NCBI GenBank assembly: GCA_039795165.1 | Contig: JBDKER010000008.1 | Coordinates: 1 to 64,000 of the forward strand | Origin: V1-33 sp039795165 | GTDB taxonomy: Bacteria; Verrucomicrobiota; Verrucomicrobiia; Verrucomicrobiales; V1-33 | Reading direction: 5' to 3' | DNA length: 64,000 bases | Shown here: one piece after another, positions 1 to 8,904 of the stretch | Position numbering within the stretch: the first letter of the stretch is position 1 | Layout of the letters: each line of letters opens with the position of its first letter | Translations under genes and position numbers: made by a program | Notes under the pieces: model-generated | Told to the model about the DNA's origin: nothing | Database searches by the model: none | What the model saw: only the letters and a program-made list of their open reading frames with translations

Positions 1-41
1 AGGACCGCGGCGAAGAGCGGCCGGAGGGCTGGGGTCATCAT
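1..41 (-). CDS. Partial secreted protein (N-terminus only)
   Basis: This is the 5' end of a minus-strand gene that runs off the left edge of the window. Tandem ATG codons at 41 and 38 open a frame reading MMTPALRPLFAAVL, which looks like the beginning of a signal peptide: a basic residue followed by a hydrophobic stretch. It lies in the same orientation as, and just downstream of, the PEP-CTERM gene. Only about 13 codons are visible, so no function can be given and the gene call itself is tentative. Confidence 0.35.
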   Translation of the reverse strand, partial: MMTPALRPLFAAV

Positions 42-76
42 AGATGGGAAGTCCGGGGCGGAGCCCGGGTGCTGGG

Positions 77-928
77 TCAGGCCCGGCGGCGGCGGGAACT
101 GCCGAGGGCGAGGGCGGCCGCCATGAGGAATCCGGTCGACGGTTCCGGGATGGCCGCGGTGAAGGAAAGGTCGTCCACTCCGAGGATGGCATCGAAGCCG
201 ACGGTGTCGCTGTCGCTCCAGCGGAGGAAGAGCGTCTGACCGGGGTCCCATGTGATGCCTGCGACCGTGGCCGAGACCGTGGTTTTCCATGCGGCGCTAT
301 TGCCGTCGCGGGTCCGGTCCGGGTTGGTATTGGAAGCGACTGCGAGCAGCATGTTTTCGGCTGGGCTGACCGCGTCGAGGTCCGCGAAGGGGATCATGGC
401 GGCGCTGGTCAGGTAATCGGTGGCCGCGGGGCCGTTACCGGAGAGGCCGTAGGCGAAGGAGAGGCGGTCTGCGAGGTCGCCCGTGGGGCTGGCCTGCGAC
501 GTTCCCTGAACCGCCCAGATTTCGCGGCTGAAGGTGATGGTGAAAGCGGTGAGGGTTGCGCCCGTGTCATTGACGAAAGACGTGCCGACGGCACCGATGA
601 ACGTGCCGGAGGCCAGGGAGGAGAGGGCGCGGTCGGCGGGGTCGAGACCTGAAGAATAGAAGCGTCCCCCGGTGGACGGGGTGGCCCAGAGAGCCACGTC
701 GGCAGTGCCGGTGCCGCCGCGTTTGGCGAGTTCCCAGTCGCTGACGCCGGGGATGGGGAGTTGGGTGCCGGTGGTGGCCGATCCTGGGAGGGTGACGGTT
801 CCGGTGTTCGGGAGGGAATTGAAATCCTGGAAATACAGCCCGAGGGGCACCGTGTAGGAAATGGCGGCGCGGGAGGCGGCGGCACTGCAGAGAACGGCGG
901 CGAAGGCGAGGCAGAACGACGATTTCAC
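77..928 (-). CDS. PEP-CTERM sorting domain protein
   Basis: This is a 283-residue exported protein of unknown function. It starts at a GTG codon with a signal peptide (about residues 1-22, ending in AASRAA). The body is beta-rich and has no catalytic motif that I recognise. The C-terminus is a PEP-CTERM signal: PEP at about 261-263, a hydrophobic helix, then four consecutive Arg residues. In known systems such tails are recognised by an exosortase and the protein is displayed on or released from the surface; no exosortase is in the window. The gene is monocistronic by spacing and lies downstream of the RND pump genes on the same strand. The family assignment is firm for the sorting tail only. 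Confidence 0.85.
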   Translation of the reverse strand: MKSSFCLAFAAVLCSAAASRAAISYTVPLGLYFQDFNSLPNTGTVTLPGSATTGTQLPIPGVSDWELAKRGGTGTADVALWATPSTGGRFYSSGLDPADRALSSLASGTFIGAVGTSFVNDTGATLTAFTITFSREIWAVQGTSQASPTGDLADRLSFAYGLSGNGPAATDYLTSAAMIPFADLDAVSPAENMLLAVASNTNPDRTRDGNSAAWKTTVSATVAGITWDPGQTLFLRWSDSDTVGFDAILGVDDLSFTAAIPEPSTGFLMAAALALGSSRRRRA

Positions 929-1077
929 AGGGAGCCTATAACATTCGGAGAAACCGCAGGCAAGCCGCCGGGACCGACGATTTCGTCACGCAAGTCCGGA
1001 TGGGGTGCCGGCGCTCAGGGAGTGGCAGCGTGGGTGTGATGCTGCCCGGTTCCCGGGGGGTGGCCGCAGGTGGAGTG

Positions 1078-4000
1078 TCAGGCTGGGTCCGGGTGCGGCG
1101 GATGGGCTTCCGCGGTGGTGGCGGCGGTGGCGGCGGGTTCCATCCATGCGAGGCCGCGTTCTTTGGCTTCCTCGCGTTCATCGGCTTCCCACTGGGCGCG
1201 TTTTTCCGGGGTGAAGAGGAGATTGCGGATATCTTCGAGGATGGCGTAGACGCAGGGGACGAGGATGAGGGTATTGGGGAGGTTGCTGAGGCAGCCGAAG
1301 GCGAGGCTGATGGCGCAGGGGATGAGGAATTTTGCCTGGATGCTGGATTCGAGGACGATGGGCATGACGCCGATGAAGCTGGTGACGCTGGTGAGCATGA
1401 TGGCCTGGAAGCGGGCAGCTCCGCCTTCGCGGGCGGCTCCCGTGGCGTCCTGACCGCCGCGGCGGTGGCGGTTGACGTATTCGACGAGGACGAGGCTTTC
1501 GTTCACGACGACGCCGCTGAGGGCGACGATGCCGATCATGCTCATGATGCTGAGTTCGACTCCGAGGAGGAGGTGGCCGATGATGGCACCGGTCATGCCG
1601 AAGGGGATGACGCTCATGACGATGACTGGCTGGACGTAGCTGCGGAGGGGGATGGCGAGGAGGACGTAGATGGCGAGGAGGGCGAGGCCGCCGCCGACGG
1701 CGATGTCGCGGAGGTTTTCGCGTTGGTTCTGCTGTTCTCCTTCGAACGACCATGCGATGTCCGGGAAGTCGCGCTGGAGTCTGGTGAGGACGCCGCCGCC
1801 GTCGCCGTTGTCTGGTCTGGTGAGGAGGCCGACGACCATGTTGGCGTCGACGTCCGGGACATTGCGGTCGAGGTCGGCTGAGATGATGATACCGCGTTCG
1901 CGGCCGCTGCGGTAGATGGAGGAATATCCGCGGCCTTCCACTGGGGCGGCGACCGTGGAGAAGGGGATTTCCGAACCATCCGGGGTGCGGATGCGGAGGC
2001 TGGCGACATCTTCGAGCGAGCGCCGTTCTTCGCGTGGGTAGCGGACCATGACCTTGACTTCGTCGCGGCCGCGCTGGAGGCGCTGCACTTCTTCGCCGTA
2101 GAATGCCTGGCGGGTTTGGCGGGCGATGTCGGCGAGCCGGACCCCGAGGGATTCGGCGTCCGGGAGGATATTGAGTTTGAGTTCCCGTTTTCCGTCGCGG
2201 TTGGTATCGGTGATGTCGGTGACGCCGCGGATGGAAGCGAGTTCCTGTTTCACGAGGGCGGCGGCCTGATTGAGGCGGCTGATGTCGTTGCCGTGGACGA
2301 GGAGTTCGATGGCGGCTCCGGTGCGGGCGGTATTTTCGAGGAAGGTGAGTTCGACGGTGCCGGGGATGGGGCCGGTGAGTTCGCGCCATTTGGCGACGAT
2401 TTCCTGGGATTTGATGCTGCGGGCCGAGGCGGCGATGAGTTCGACCGTGACTTCGCCGATATTGGAGGAATCGGCTGCGCCCGGGCTGAAGCCGACCTTG
2501 AAGGGCTGGGTGCCCACCGAGCTGAGCATGTGTTTGACGACTGGCTGGCCGTCGAGGCCCTTGAAGTGCTCGTTGAGGCGGTTGGCGGCTTTTTCGATGC
2601 GGTCGATGGCCTGCTGGGTGGTTTCGACGGCGACGCCGGCGGGCATGGTGAGTTTGGCGGAGATGACTTCCGCTTCCACGCGGGGGAAGAATTCGAAGGG
2701 GATCCAGCTGCCGAAGACGAGACCGATGACGCCGAGGAAGACGGCGGCAAAGGCGGCGACCGTGGCGTAGCGCCAGCGGATGCAGAATTCGACGAACGGC
2801 TTGTAGCGGCGGCTGACGAATGATTCGACGGCGTGGCTCATGGTGCGCTGGATGCGGACGATGAAGCGCACGATGGGGTTCATCTCCTGCAGGGGCCGTT
2901 CCGGTTTGAGGTGGGAAAGGTGGGCTGGGAGAATGAGGTTGGTTTCGATGAGCGAGATGAGGAGGGTCGGGATGACGACCCATGGGATATTGCGCCAGAT
3001 TTTTCCGCCGACGCCTGTGACGAAGAGCATGGGCATGAAGGCGACGATGACCGTGAAGACGCCGAAGATGGCGACGACCATGACTTCGTAGGCTCCGCGC
3101 GGGGCGGCCAGTTTGGCGGGTTCGCCGGCGGCCATGCGGGTGTGGACATTTTCTCCGACGACGATGGCGTCGTCTGTGACGATTCCGAGGACGACGATGA
3201 AGGCGAACAGGGAGATCATGTTCACGCTGATATCGACCATGGGGAGGAAGATGAGACCGCCGGCGAAAGCGATGGGGATTCCGAGGGCCACGTGGAAGGC
3301 GAGGGCCGGACGGAGGAAGAGCGAGAGCATCAGGTAGACGAGCGCAAACCCCTGAAGGGCTTCCGAGATCATGAGTTCGAGCCGTCCCTTGAGGAGGAGA
3401 CTGACATCGTTCCAGACCTCGAGGCGGACCCCGCGGGGGAAGAGTTGGGGGGCATCGGCGAGCCATTTCTTGACTCCGGCGGCCACCTTGAGGGTGTCCT
3501 CGTCGCCAGTGCGGAAGACATTGATGACGATGGCGGGGCGGCCATCGAAGCGGGTGAAGAGGTCGATTTCCTCGAAGCCGTCTTTGACCGTGGCGATATC
3601 GCGCAGGAGGAGGCGGCTGCCGTCCGGGCGGGTCACGACCGAGATTTCGTTGAATTCCGGGGCTGAGTATTTGCGGGCCTGGGTACGGATGAGGATTTCG
3701 CCGGCTCCCGTGCGGACCGAGCCACCGGGGAGGTCGAGCGACGACGAACGGACGGCATTGGCGACCTGATCGAAGGTGAGGCCGTGGCTGCGCAGGGTAT
3801 CTTCGCTGACCTCGATGGAGATTTCGTGTTTCCGGACTCCTGAGAGTTCGACCTGGGTGACCTCCGGGAGGGCTTCGATGGCGTCGCGCACCTGTTCGGC
3901 GATGGCGCGGAGGTTTTTGTCATCGGTGCCCTCGGCGCTCACCGTCACGCTCATGATCTGAGACTTGATGGGGATGACCTCGATGATGGGTTTCTCGGCA

Positions 4001-4365
4001 TTTTCCGCGAGGTTGCGGATGCCATCGACGCGGGCTTTGACGCGGTTGGCGACTTCCTGTTCATCGAATTCCTCTTTGACTTCGATGATGACGACGCCGG
4101 TGCTTTCGTTCGAGCGGCTGGTGAGTTTCTTGATGCCGTCGAGGGTTTGGACGGCTTCTTCGACGGGGATGCAGACGCCTTTTTCGACTTCTTCCGGTGC
4201 GGCGTTGGGGTAGGGGATGGTGACGGCGATGATGTTGGTGGTGACCTCCGGGAAGATTTCCTTGCGGAGGCGGAACCATGAGAGGAGGCCCACGGCAATG
4301 AGGGCCCACATGAGGAAATTCGCGGCGATGTGGTTCCGCGACCACCATTGGATGAGCGAGCGCAT
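1078..4365 (-). CDS. RND efflux transporter permease (AcrB/HAE1-like)
   Basis: This 1095-residue inner-membrane pump has the full RND length. There is a first transmembrane helix near residues 13-30, a large periplasmic porter loop, a TM2-TM6 block, a second periplasmic loop and a C-terminal TM block. The Asp pair in the motif GIVTDDAIVVGENV (about 398-399) is the proton-relay pair of TM4. RND permeases use proton influx to extrude drugs, lipophiles or metals together with a periplasmic adaptor and an outer-membrane TolC-like channel. The adaptor is encoded 9 bp upstream, so the two are an operon; no channel gene is in the window. The substrate cannot be predicted from sequence, but the divergent HAE1-like type suggests organic compounds more than metal ions. 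Confidence 0.93.
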   Translation of the reverse strand: MRSLIQWWSRNHIAANFLMWALIAVGLLSWFRLRKEIFPEVTTNIIAVTIPYPNAAPEEVEKGVCIPVEEAVQTLDGIKKLTSRSNESTGVVIIEVKEEFDEQEVANRVKARVDGIRNLAENAEKPIIEVIPIKSQIMSVTVSAEGTDDKNLRAIAEQVRDAIEALPEVTQVELSGVRKHEISIEVSEDTLRSHGLTFDQVANAVRSSSLDLPGGSVRTGAGEILIRTQARKYSAPEFNEISVVTRPDGSRLLLRDIATVKDGFEEIDLFTRFDGRPAIVINVFRTGDEDTLKVAAGVKKWLADAPQLFPRGVRLEVWNDVSLLLKGRLELMISEALQGFALVYLMLSLFLRPALAFHVALGIPIAFAGGLIFLPMVDISVNMISLFAFIVVLGIVTDDAIVVGENVHTRMAAGEPAKLAAPRGAYEVMVVAIFGVFTVIVAFMPMLFVTGVGGKIWRNIPWVVIPTLLISLIETNLILPAHLSHLKPERPLQEMNPIVRFIVRIQRTMSHAVESFVSRRYKPFVEFCIRWRYATVAAFAAVFLGVIGLVFGSWIPFEFFPRVEAEVISAKLTMPAGVAVETTQQAIDRIEKAANRLNEHFKGLDGQPVVKHMLSSVGTQPFKVGFSPGAADSSNIGEVTVELIAASARSIKSQEIVAKWRELTGPIPGTVELTFLENTARTGAAIELLVHGNDISRLNQAAALVKQELASIRGVTDITDTNRDGKRELKLNILPDAESLGVRLADIARQTRQAFYGEEVQRLQRGRDEVKVMVRYPREERRSLEDVASLRIRTPDGSEIPFSTVAAPVEGRGYSSIYRSGRERGIIISADLDRNVPDVDANMVVGLLTRPDNGDGGGVLTRLQRDFPDIAWSFEGEQQNQRENLRDIAVGGGLALLAIYVLLAIPLRSYVQPVIVMSVIPFGMTGAIIGHLLLGVELSIMSMIGIVALSGVVVNESLVLVEYVNRHRRGGQDATGAAREGGAARFQAIMLTSVTSFIGVMPIVLESSIQAKFLIPCAISLAFGCLSNLPNTLILVPCVYAILEDIRNLLFTPEKRAQWEADEREEAKERGLAWMEPAATAATTAEAHPPHPDPA

Positions 4366-4374
4366 GGTGGTGGG

Positions 4375-5538
4375 TCAGGGGGTCGCGGGGTCGGTGGTGA
4401 CCGGGCGAACGGCCATGCCTTCGGTCATGACGGCGAGAGTGGTCGCGAGGATCTGTTCGCCTGGCTGGACGCCTTCGGCGAGGAGGACATCGTCGCGCGT
4501 GGTGCGGGCGATGCGGACGGGGCGGAACGAGAGGTGGTGATCCGCGCTGCAGACGGCGACGCGGTCGCCTGCGAGCAGCGAGCGGCGGGGAAGCCGGATG
4601 ACCTTGCGGAGGGTTTTGCCTGGGAGGGAAGCATTCACGTAGAGTCCCGGGGCGATGAGGGGGTCGTTCAGGCTGCTGGCGTCAAACTCCGCGGTCACGG
4701 GCAGCGTGCGGCTGGCGCGGTCGATTTCCCCGGCTGTGCGGGTGAGGGCGGCCTTGATTTCGACGGAGCGTCCGCCGGCGGTGGCGGTGAGGGTGACTGG
4801 GGTGCCTTCCGGTGATTCGAGGAGAGTGAAGTCGTCGAGTGGGAGGGGGAGCCGGACCTGGAAGCGGTCTGTGGCGTAGAATTCGGCGAGGGCGGCACCG
4901 GGGGCGGCCCATGAGCCGACATTGATGAGGGTACGGAGCATGCGTCCGTCGAAGGGGGCGCGGACGACGGTGCGTGCGAGATCGCGTTTGGCCTTTTCGA
5001 TGGCGGCATTGCTGGCGGCGGCGCGGGCGCGGGCCGCCTTGAGCTGCGGGGCGCGCGTGACGAGGTCGCTTTCCGGGTTGCCAGCGGCGAGTTTCTTCCA
5101 GTCGCGCAGGGCTTGTTCGGCGCGGGCTTCTTCCATGCGGACCTGCATGGCAGCCTCTGCGGCGGAGGCTTCGGCATTGGCCACGGCGGCGGCATAGTCC
5201 GCTTCATCGAGCCGGAGGAGTTCGTCGCCTTTGCGGAAGTGGGCTCCTTCCCGCCATGCCGGGCTGACGCTGGCGACGCGTCCGGCAACTTCCGCGGCGG
5301 CGCGGGTCTGGGTGATGGCTTCGATGACCCCCTGAGACTGGAGGGTGACGGGGTAGTCGGAAGTGGTGGCGGTGATCAGTTCCACATCCGGCATGGGAGT
5401 CTGGATGGGGGCCTTGTCGGCTTTGCGGCCGAACTGGACGGCGGCCTTCATGGCGGCGGCACCGATGCCGAGGAGCAGGAGGGGCAGGAGGATGCGTCCG
5501 GCGAGGGTGAAGCTGCGCGTTTGGGGTGGCGTCGACAT
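4375..5538 (-). CDS. RND efflux periplasmic adaptor (membrane fusion protein)
   Basis: This is a 387-residue HlyD/AcrA-type adaptor. An N-terminal membrane anchor (about residues 12-31) is followed by a biotinyl-lipoyl-like half (GRVASVSPAWREGAHFRKGD), an Ala/Arg/Glu-rich alpha-hairpin of about residues 115-195, the second lipoyl half (TVVRAPFDGRM), a beta-barrel and a C-terminal membrane-proximal domain. Such adaptors bridge the RND permease to an outer-membrane channel. The stop codon is 9 bp ahead of the permease start and the two genes form one transcription unit. A 15-bp perfect inverted repeat at 5609-5641 separates this operon from the upstream gene. Confidence 0.92.
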   Translation of the reverse strand: MSTPPQTRSFTLAGRILLPLLLLGIGAAAMKAAVQFGRKADKAPIQTPMPDVELITATTSDYPVTLQSQGVIEAITQTRAAAEVAGRVASVSPAWREGAHFRKGDELLRLDEADYAAAVANAEASAAEAAMQVRMEEARAEQALRDWKKLAAGNPESDLVTRAPQLKAARARAAASNAAIEKAKRDLARTVVRAPFDGRMLRTLINVGSWAAPGAALAEFYATDRFQVRLPLPLDDFTLLESPEGTPVTLTATAGGRSVEIKAALTRTAGEIDRASRTLPVTAEFDASSLNDPLIAPGLYVNASLPGKTLRKVIRLPRRSLLAGDRVAVCSADHHLSFRPVRIARTTRDDVLLAEGVQPGEQILATTLAVMTEGMAVRPVTTDPATP

Positions 5539-5608
5539 GAGAGAATGGGAGCGTGGTGCAGGAAGTGTCTGACTGCAAACGCTGGGGCCGTGGTGCCTTG
5601 AAAGCAGA

Positions 5609-5641
5609 GCAGGGATTCTCCGGAGGCCGGAGAATCCCTGC
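5609..5641. terminator. Perfect 15-bp inverted repeat, terminator-like
   Basis: The arms at 5609-5623 and 5627-5641 are perfectly complementary over 15 bp with a 3-nt loop. The repeat sits just after the stop of the minus-strand repeat-rich gene (5671) and ahead of the RND adaptor start (5538). On the minus strand the stem is followed by TCTGCTTTC, a weak U tract. A terminator for the upstream gene is the simplest reading; an mRNA-stabilising hairpin is also possible. Confidence 0.6.
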
Positions 5642-5670
5642 GATGGCTGGTACCTGAGGAAGCGGGAGGT

Positions 5671-7500
5671 TTATTTGCTGCCTGGGGTGGGGGCGCGTGG
5701 TTCCGGGGCGCGGGAGTTGATTTCCGGCAGCCTGACGGTGCCGGGTGGCATTTCCGGCGACGGGAGGCGGACGAGCAGCCATGTCTGGGTTTGTTTTTCG
5801 CCGAAGTGGACGAAGACGCTGGCGGCGTCGTAGGTGAGGCTGGAGACGCCGGTTTCGTAGACCGTGCCGGTGTTTTCGCCGATGTGCCATGCGGCGCGCT
5901 GGGTCTGTGGGTCGATGCGGCCGACGATGGGTTGGTCTTCGCCGGTCATGACATTCTTGTAGGCGCCGGCGATGATGCCTGTTTTATCCGAGGAGAGCTG
6001 GAAGAACATGACGGCGTCGCCTTCTTCCTGCTGGGTGAGGGCCCAGACGCCGAGGGGGAGCCATGTTTCCGGCTGGCCTTCCTGGGCGGGTTCCGGGACT
6101 GGGTAGGTTTCGACGGGAGGGGTGGCGAGGGCGATGGTCTGGCGGCGGTGTTCGGTGGCGCTGCCTGCTTCCCGGCCATTCATGATGATGACATCGCCCT
6201 CGATGATGATGTTGGTGCCGGGGTCGTAGACGATGGGCTGCTGGGGCCATGTGGGACCGTAGAAGGTGGTGTAGACCGGGTAGGTGACTGGGCGCCACCA
6301 CCACCATGGGGAGAGGACGGCAGCGGTGACGGCGACGGCGGTGCGGGCAGCGGCGACGCCGCCCCACCAGCAGGAACCCCACCAACCGGCATTGAAGTAG
6401 TAATCGTGGTAGCCGTAGCAGCCTGTCCAGACCTGGCGGCAGCGGCCGCCGCGGTAGGCGTAGATATCGCCGCACCAGCGGTTGTAGTCGCCGCTGCCGT
6501 AGCGGCCGTACCAGTTGCGGTCGCCGTAGTGGGTATTGATGCTGTTCCAGCTCTGGTTCTGGGTGATGTTGAAGTTGTTGATGACCGTATTGTTGTTGAC
6601 CTGCCAGTTATTCCAGTTGTTGCCGATATTGTTATTGACGTTGTTCCAGTGATCGCCCCAGTCCGGGCGGTTGCTGTTCCAGCCCGGCCGGTTGTTCCAC
6701 TGTGGCGGATTGATGTTTGGGCGGTTGCCGGGTCGGTTGCCGGGTCGGTTGCCGACGTTCGGGCGGTTGACGTTGCCGGGGAGAGTGGTGGGGCGGTTGC
6801 CGAAGTCGGGTCGGTCCGGTCTGGGGGCTGGGCGGGTGAGGTCGCCGGGCCGGGAGAAGTTTCCGGGGCGGTCGGCCACGCTGGGCCGGTTGATATTGCC
6901 TGGGAGGGTGGACGGTCGGTTGGCGAAGTTGGGCAATTCCGGTCGTGGGGCAGGCTTCGTGAGATTGCCGGGTCGGTTGAGGTTTCCTGGCAGTTCCGGT
7001 CTGGGGGCGGGTTTGGTGAGGTTGCCCGGGAGAGTGGAGGGTCTGCCGCCTGTGCCTGGGAGGGTGATGGGTCCGGTCGGGCGGTTGATTTCCGGCCGCG
7101 GGGCTGGCTTCGTGGTGGGGCGATTGATTTCCGGCCGTGGGGCTGGTTTCGTGGTCGGTCGATTGAAGCTTGATCCGCCGCCCTGGTGGGGTCGGTCGAA
7201 GGAGGGCCGTTCGGCTGGGGCCGGTCGGGTGGTTGGTCTGGGGGCGGGTCGGCTCTCCGGGCGGGGGGCGGGACGGCTGATGGAGGGTTTGCTGTGGGAG
7301 GAATGGCTGGGCGCTGGCCTTGGAGCCGGCCGGGATTCCGGTTTCGGGGCTGGTCGGCTGACGGAGGGCCGCGACGCCGGAGCTGGCCGCGAGAGGCTAT
7401 GGCCTCCGGGGGCTGGGCGGGCGGCACCGCGGGCGTCGGCCGGGCCTGCGGCGAGCAGGGCGGTGGCGAGGCCGGTGAGGAGAGAGAGGAGTGGGCGCAT
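5671..7500 (-). CDS. Secreted Pro/Arg- and Asn/Trp-rich repeat protein
   Basis: This is a 609-residue protein of unknown function. I place the start at the ATG at 7500 because it opens a good signal peptide (residues 1 to about 23, ending ADA); the longer frame upstream has no signal and overlaps the preceding gene. Residues of about 24-300 are low-complexity, with repeated NRP, RPG, KPAPRPE and LPGN units. Next comes an Asn/Trp/Tyr-rich stretch of about 60 residues, then a Trp/Gly/Cys-rich hydrophobic segment containing a WWWW run. The final 170 residues look globular. It resembles the repeat-rich cell-surface proteins annotated as mu-protocadherin-like in Planctomycetes and Verrucomicrobia. 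It lies 23 bp behind the SnoaL-like gene and is probably co-transcribed with it. Confidence 0.75.
   Translation of the reverse strand: MRPLLSLLTGLATALLAAGPADARGAARPAPGGHSLSRPAPASRPSVSRPAPKPESRPAPRPAPSHSSHSKPSISRPAPRPESRPAPRPTTRPAPAERPSFDRPHQGGGSSFNRPTTKPAPRPEINRPTTKPAPRPEINRPTGPITLPGTGGRPSTLPGNLTKPAPRPELPGNLNRPGNLTKPAPRPELPNFANRPSTLPGNINRPSVADRPGNFSRPGDLTRPAPRPDRPDFGNRPTTLPGNVNRPNVGNRPGNRPGNRPNINPPQWNNRPGWNSNRPDWGDHWNNVNNNIGNNWNNWQVNNNTVINNFNITQNQSWNSINTHYGDRNWYGRYGSGDYNRWCGDIYAYRGGRCRQVWTGCYGYHDYYFNAGWWGSCWWGGVAAARTAVAVTAAVLSPWWWWRPVTYPVYTTFYGPTWPQQPIVYDPGTNIIIEGDVIIMNGREAGSATEHRRQTIALATPPVETYPVPEPAQEGQPETWLPLGVWALTQQEEGDAVMFFQLSSDKTGIIAGAYKNVMTGEDQPIVGRIDPQTQRAAWHIGENTGTVYETGVSSLTYDAASVFVHFGEKQTQTWLLVRLPSPEMPPGTVRLPEINSRAPEPRAPTPGSK
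6722..6757. repeat. 12-bp tandem repeat, three copies
   Basis: The unit CGGTTGCCGGGT occurs at 6722 and 6734, with a third, diverging copy starting at 6746. It encodes Arg-Pro-Gly-Asn type repeats on the minus strand inside the secreted repeat protein. Such short in-frame repeats are prone to copy-number change. Confidence 0.8.
7082..7168. repeat. 39-bp coding tandem repeat
   Basis: A 39-bp unit begins at 7082 and again at 7121, with a third truncated copy from 7160. Copies differ at only a few positions. On the minus strand it encodes the 13-residue block RPEINRPTTKPAP of the secreted repeat protein. The near-identity at DNA level suggests recent duplication. Confidence 0.8.
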
Positions 7501-7523
7501 GGGGTGAGCCTTGGGAAGGGGTG

Positions 7524-8441
7524 TTACTTGGTGACCCGTTTGATGGTGATGGGGTCGAGGTTCGGGAGGGTCTGATCGCCGATGGAGCGGTTGGCGGCGG
7601 TCCATGTGAGTTTGTCCTTATCGGCGATCGTGAGGGTGATTTCCTCGCCGCCGACGGTGCCGTCTGGGAGGACCGTGCGGCTGAGGATGAGCCAGCGGTT
7701 TCCGTCCGGGGTCCATGTGCGTTCCGAGAAGCTGCCATCTGATTCGAAGACCCACGAGCGGATGTGTCCTTGTTCGGCGTCCCAGCTGATGATTTCGGTT
7801 CCCTCGCTGGCTTCCGAGTCGTCGGTGCCGGCGATGCTGAAGGTACGGGTGATGAACTTGCCCGAGGCGGACCATTCGAGGGTGCTCAGGTTGGCTGGGC
7901 CATCGCCTTCGGTTTTCCATGAACCGATGAGGTTGTCGAGGGTACTGAGGAGGGAGGGGCTGGCGGGGGCGTCGTCGTTGTCGACTTCCGTGAACTGGAA
8001 GATCTGCCATTTGGCGTCCTTTTTGACCTGGACGGCGGTGTAGTTTCCGCTGGCGGTGGTGCCGTCGGCGTCGGTGATGGTGGCGGCGGCACGGAGGGAG
8101 ACGACATCCGGGGCGATGCGCCGGACCGATTCGAGGGCGATGTCGATGGTGCGGCCCTTGGACGATGCGAACACATTCCTGAGGAGGGCTTCGATGGCGG
8201 GGCGGCCGGTGGTGGCGGCACCGTCTGTGTCGATCCATTCCGCATCGTCCGAGAAGAGGGCCGCGAGGGCGGCGCTATCGCCCTTGTTGTAGGCTGCGGT
8301 GTAGGCCGCGATGGTTTCGCGGACGGCGGCTTCTTCCGGGGACACGGCAGCCGCCGCAGCTGGGGCCGGGGCGTCCTGGGCGGCGGAAAGGGCGGGCGAC
8401 AGCAGAGTCAGAACGGCAGGGAGGAGGAGTCGGGCTTGCAT
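7524..8441 (-). CDS. Secreted SnoaL-like/DUF4440 protein with C-terminal lipocalin-like domain
   Basis: This is a 305-residue exported protein. The ATG at 8441 gives a signal peptide (about residues 1-21, ending LSAAQ); the open frame extends much further upstream, but that part is antisense to feo genes. Residues of about 34-150 match the SnoaL/ketosteroid-isomerase-like fold used in SgcJ/EcaC-type proteins (ETIAAYTAAYNKGDSAALAA, then DAEWIDTDG). Residues of about 165-305 form a second domain (LIGSWKTEG, FITRTFSIAG, IRSWVFESDG). The same two-domain arrangement is common in secreted proteins of Planctomycetes. No substrate is known. The gene is followed after 23 bp by the repeat-rich secreted protein and is divergent from feoA. 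Confidence 0.8.
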   Translation of the reverse strand: MQARLLLPAVLTLLSPALSAAQDAPAPAAAAAVSPEEAAVRETIAAYTAAYNKGDSAALAALFSDDAEWIDTDGAATTGRPAIEALLRNVFASSKGRTIDIALESVRRIAPDVVSLRAAATITDADGTTASGNYTAVQVKKDAKWQIFQFTEVDNDDAPASPSLLSTLDNLIGSWKTEGDGPANLSTLEWSASGKFITRTFSIAGTDDSEASEGTEIISWDAEQGHIRSWVFESDGSFSERTWTPDGNRWLILSRTVLPDGTVGGEEITLTIADKDKLTWTAANRSIGDQTLPNLDPITIKRVTK

Positions 8442-8589
8442 GGGTTGGTGGGCAGGGTGGAAAGGTGAAGGAAGGCGCGATGATAGGGGGACACCCTGAC
8501 AGATCGCAATGGTGAAATCCGGAAGGGAAAGCAGCTGGGCCGGTGATTTTTCTGCGTTGCGGAGCAGGGATGGCGGGCGTAAATGAAAC

Positions 8590-8604
8590 TGAGACCCGTT
8601 CTCA
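8590..8604. promoter_or_regulatory. Fur-box-like palindrome upstream of feoA
   Basis: The sequence TGAGA-CCCGT-TCTCA is a perfect 5-5-5 dyad that matches the core of the classical Fur box (TGAGA-N5-TCTCA). Including the next base on each side, the dyad spans 8589-8605. It ends six bases before the first feoA start codon. Ferrous iron transport operons are standard Fur targets, so repression by Fur-Fe is the likely role. This is inferred from the motif and context only. Confidence 0.6.
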
Positions 8605-8610
8605 GAACCG

Positions 8611-8898
8611 ATGTCAGAATTCCCTTTCACGAACGAAAAGCCGGCCTGTGAGGAAGACAGCTGTGTGTGCCGTCCGTTGTCGGAGGTGCGGCGTGGGCAG
8701 CGGGTGGTGGTGCGGCATCTGCGTGGGGAGGCGGGCGATTGCCGGCGGCTGCGGGAGATGGGGTTCTGTGAGGAAGCCGAGGTGGAATTGGTTTGCGGGG
8801 GGCCTGCGGTGCTGGCGCAGGTACGGGGGTCGAGGGTTTGCCTGAGTGGGCGGATGGCGGAGGCGGTGCTGGTGGCTGCGGTTGCTGGCGGGAACTGA
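8611..8898 (+). CDS. feoA: FeoA family protein (first copy)
   Basis: This is a 95-residue SH3-like protein of the ferrous iron transport system. An N-terminal extension of about 20 residues with two Cys in the motif CEEDSCVC precedes the FeoA core, which shows the usual G-x-C-RRLREMGF signature and a C-terminal stretch in which a Met-Ala-Glu helix closes the domain. FeoA is a small cytosolic partner of FeoB. It is the first gene of a four-gene operon, 6 bp ahead of a second FeoA. Few other start codons are available before the conserved core, so the ATG at 8611 is preferred. The Cys-containing extension is unusual. Confidence 0.88.
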   Translation: MSEFPFTNEKPACEEDSCVCRPLSEVRRGQRVVVRHLRGEAGDCRRLREMGFCEEAEVELVCGGPAVLAQVRGSRVCLSGRMAEAVLVAAVAGGN

Positions 8899-8904
8899 CA
8901 AGCG

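Noticed and set aside
1000..1881. A long plus-strand acidic open frame in the RND permease gene.
   Set aside because: It is the mirror of the conserved permease and has no independent similarity.
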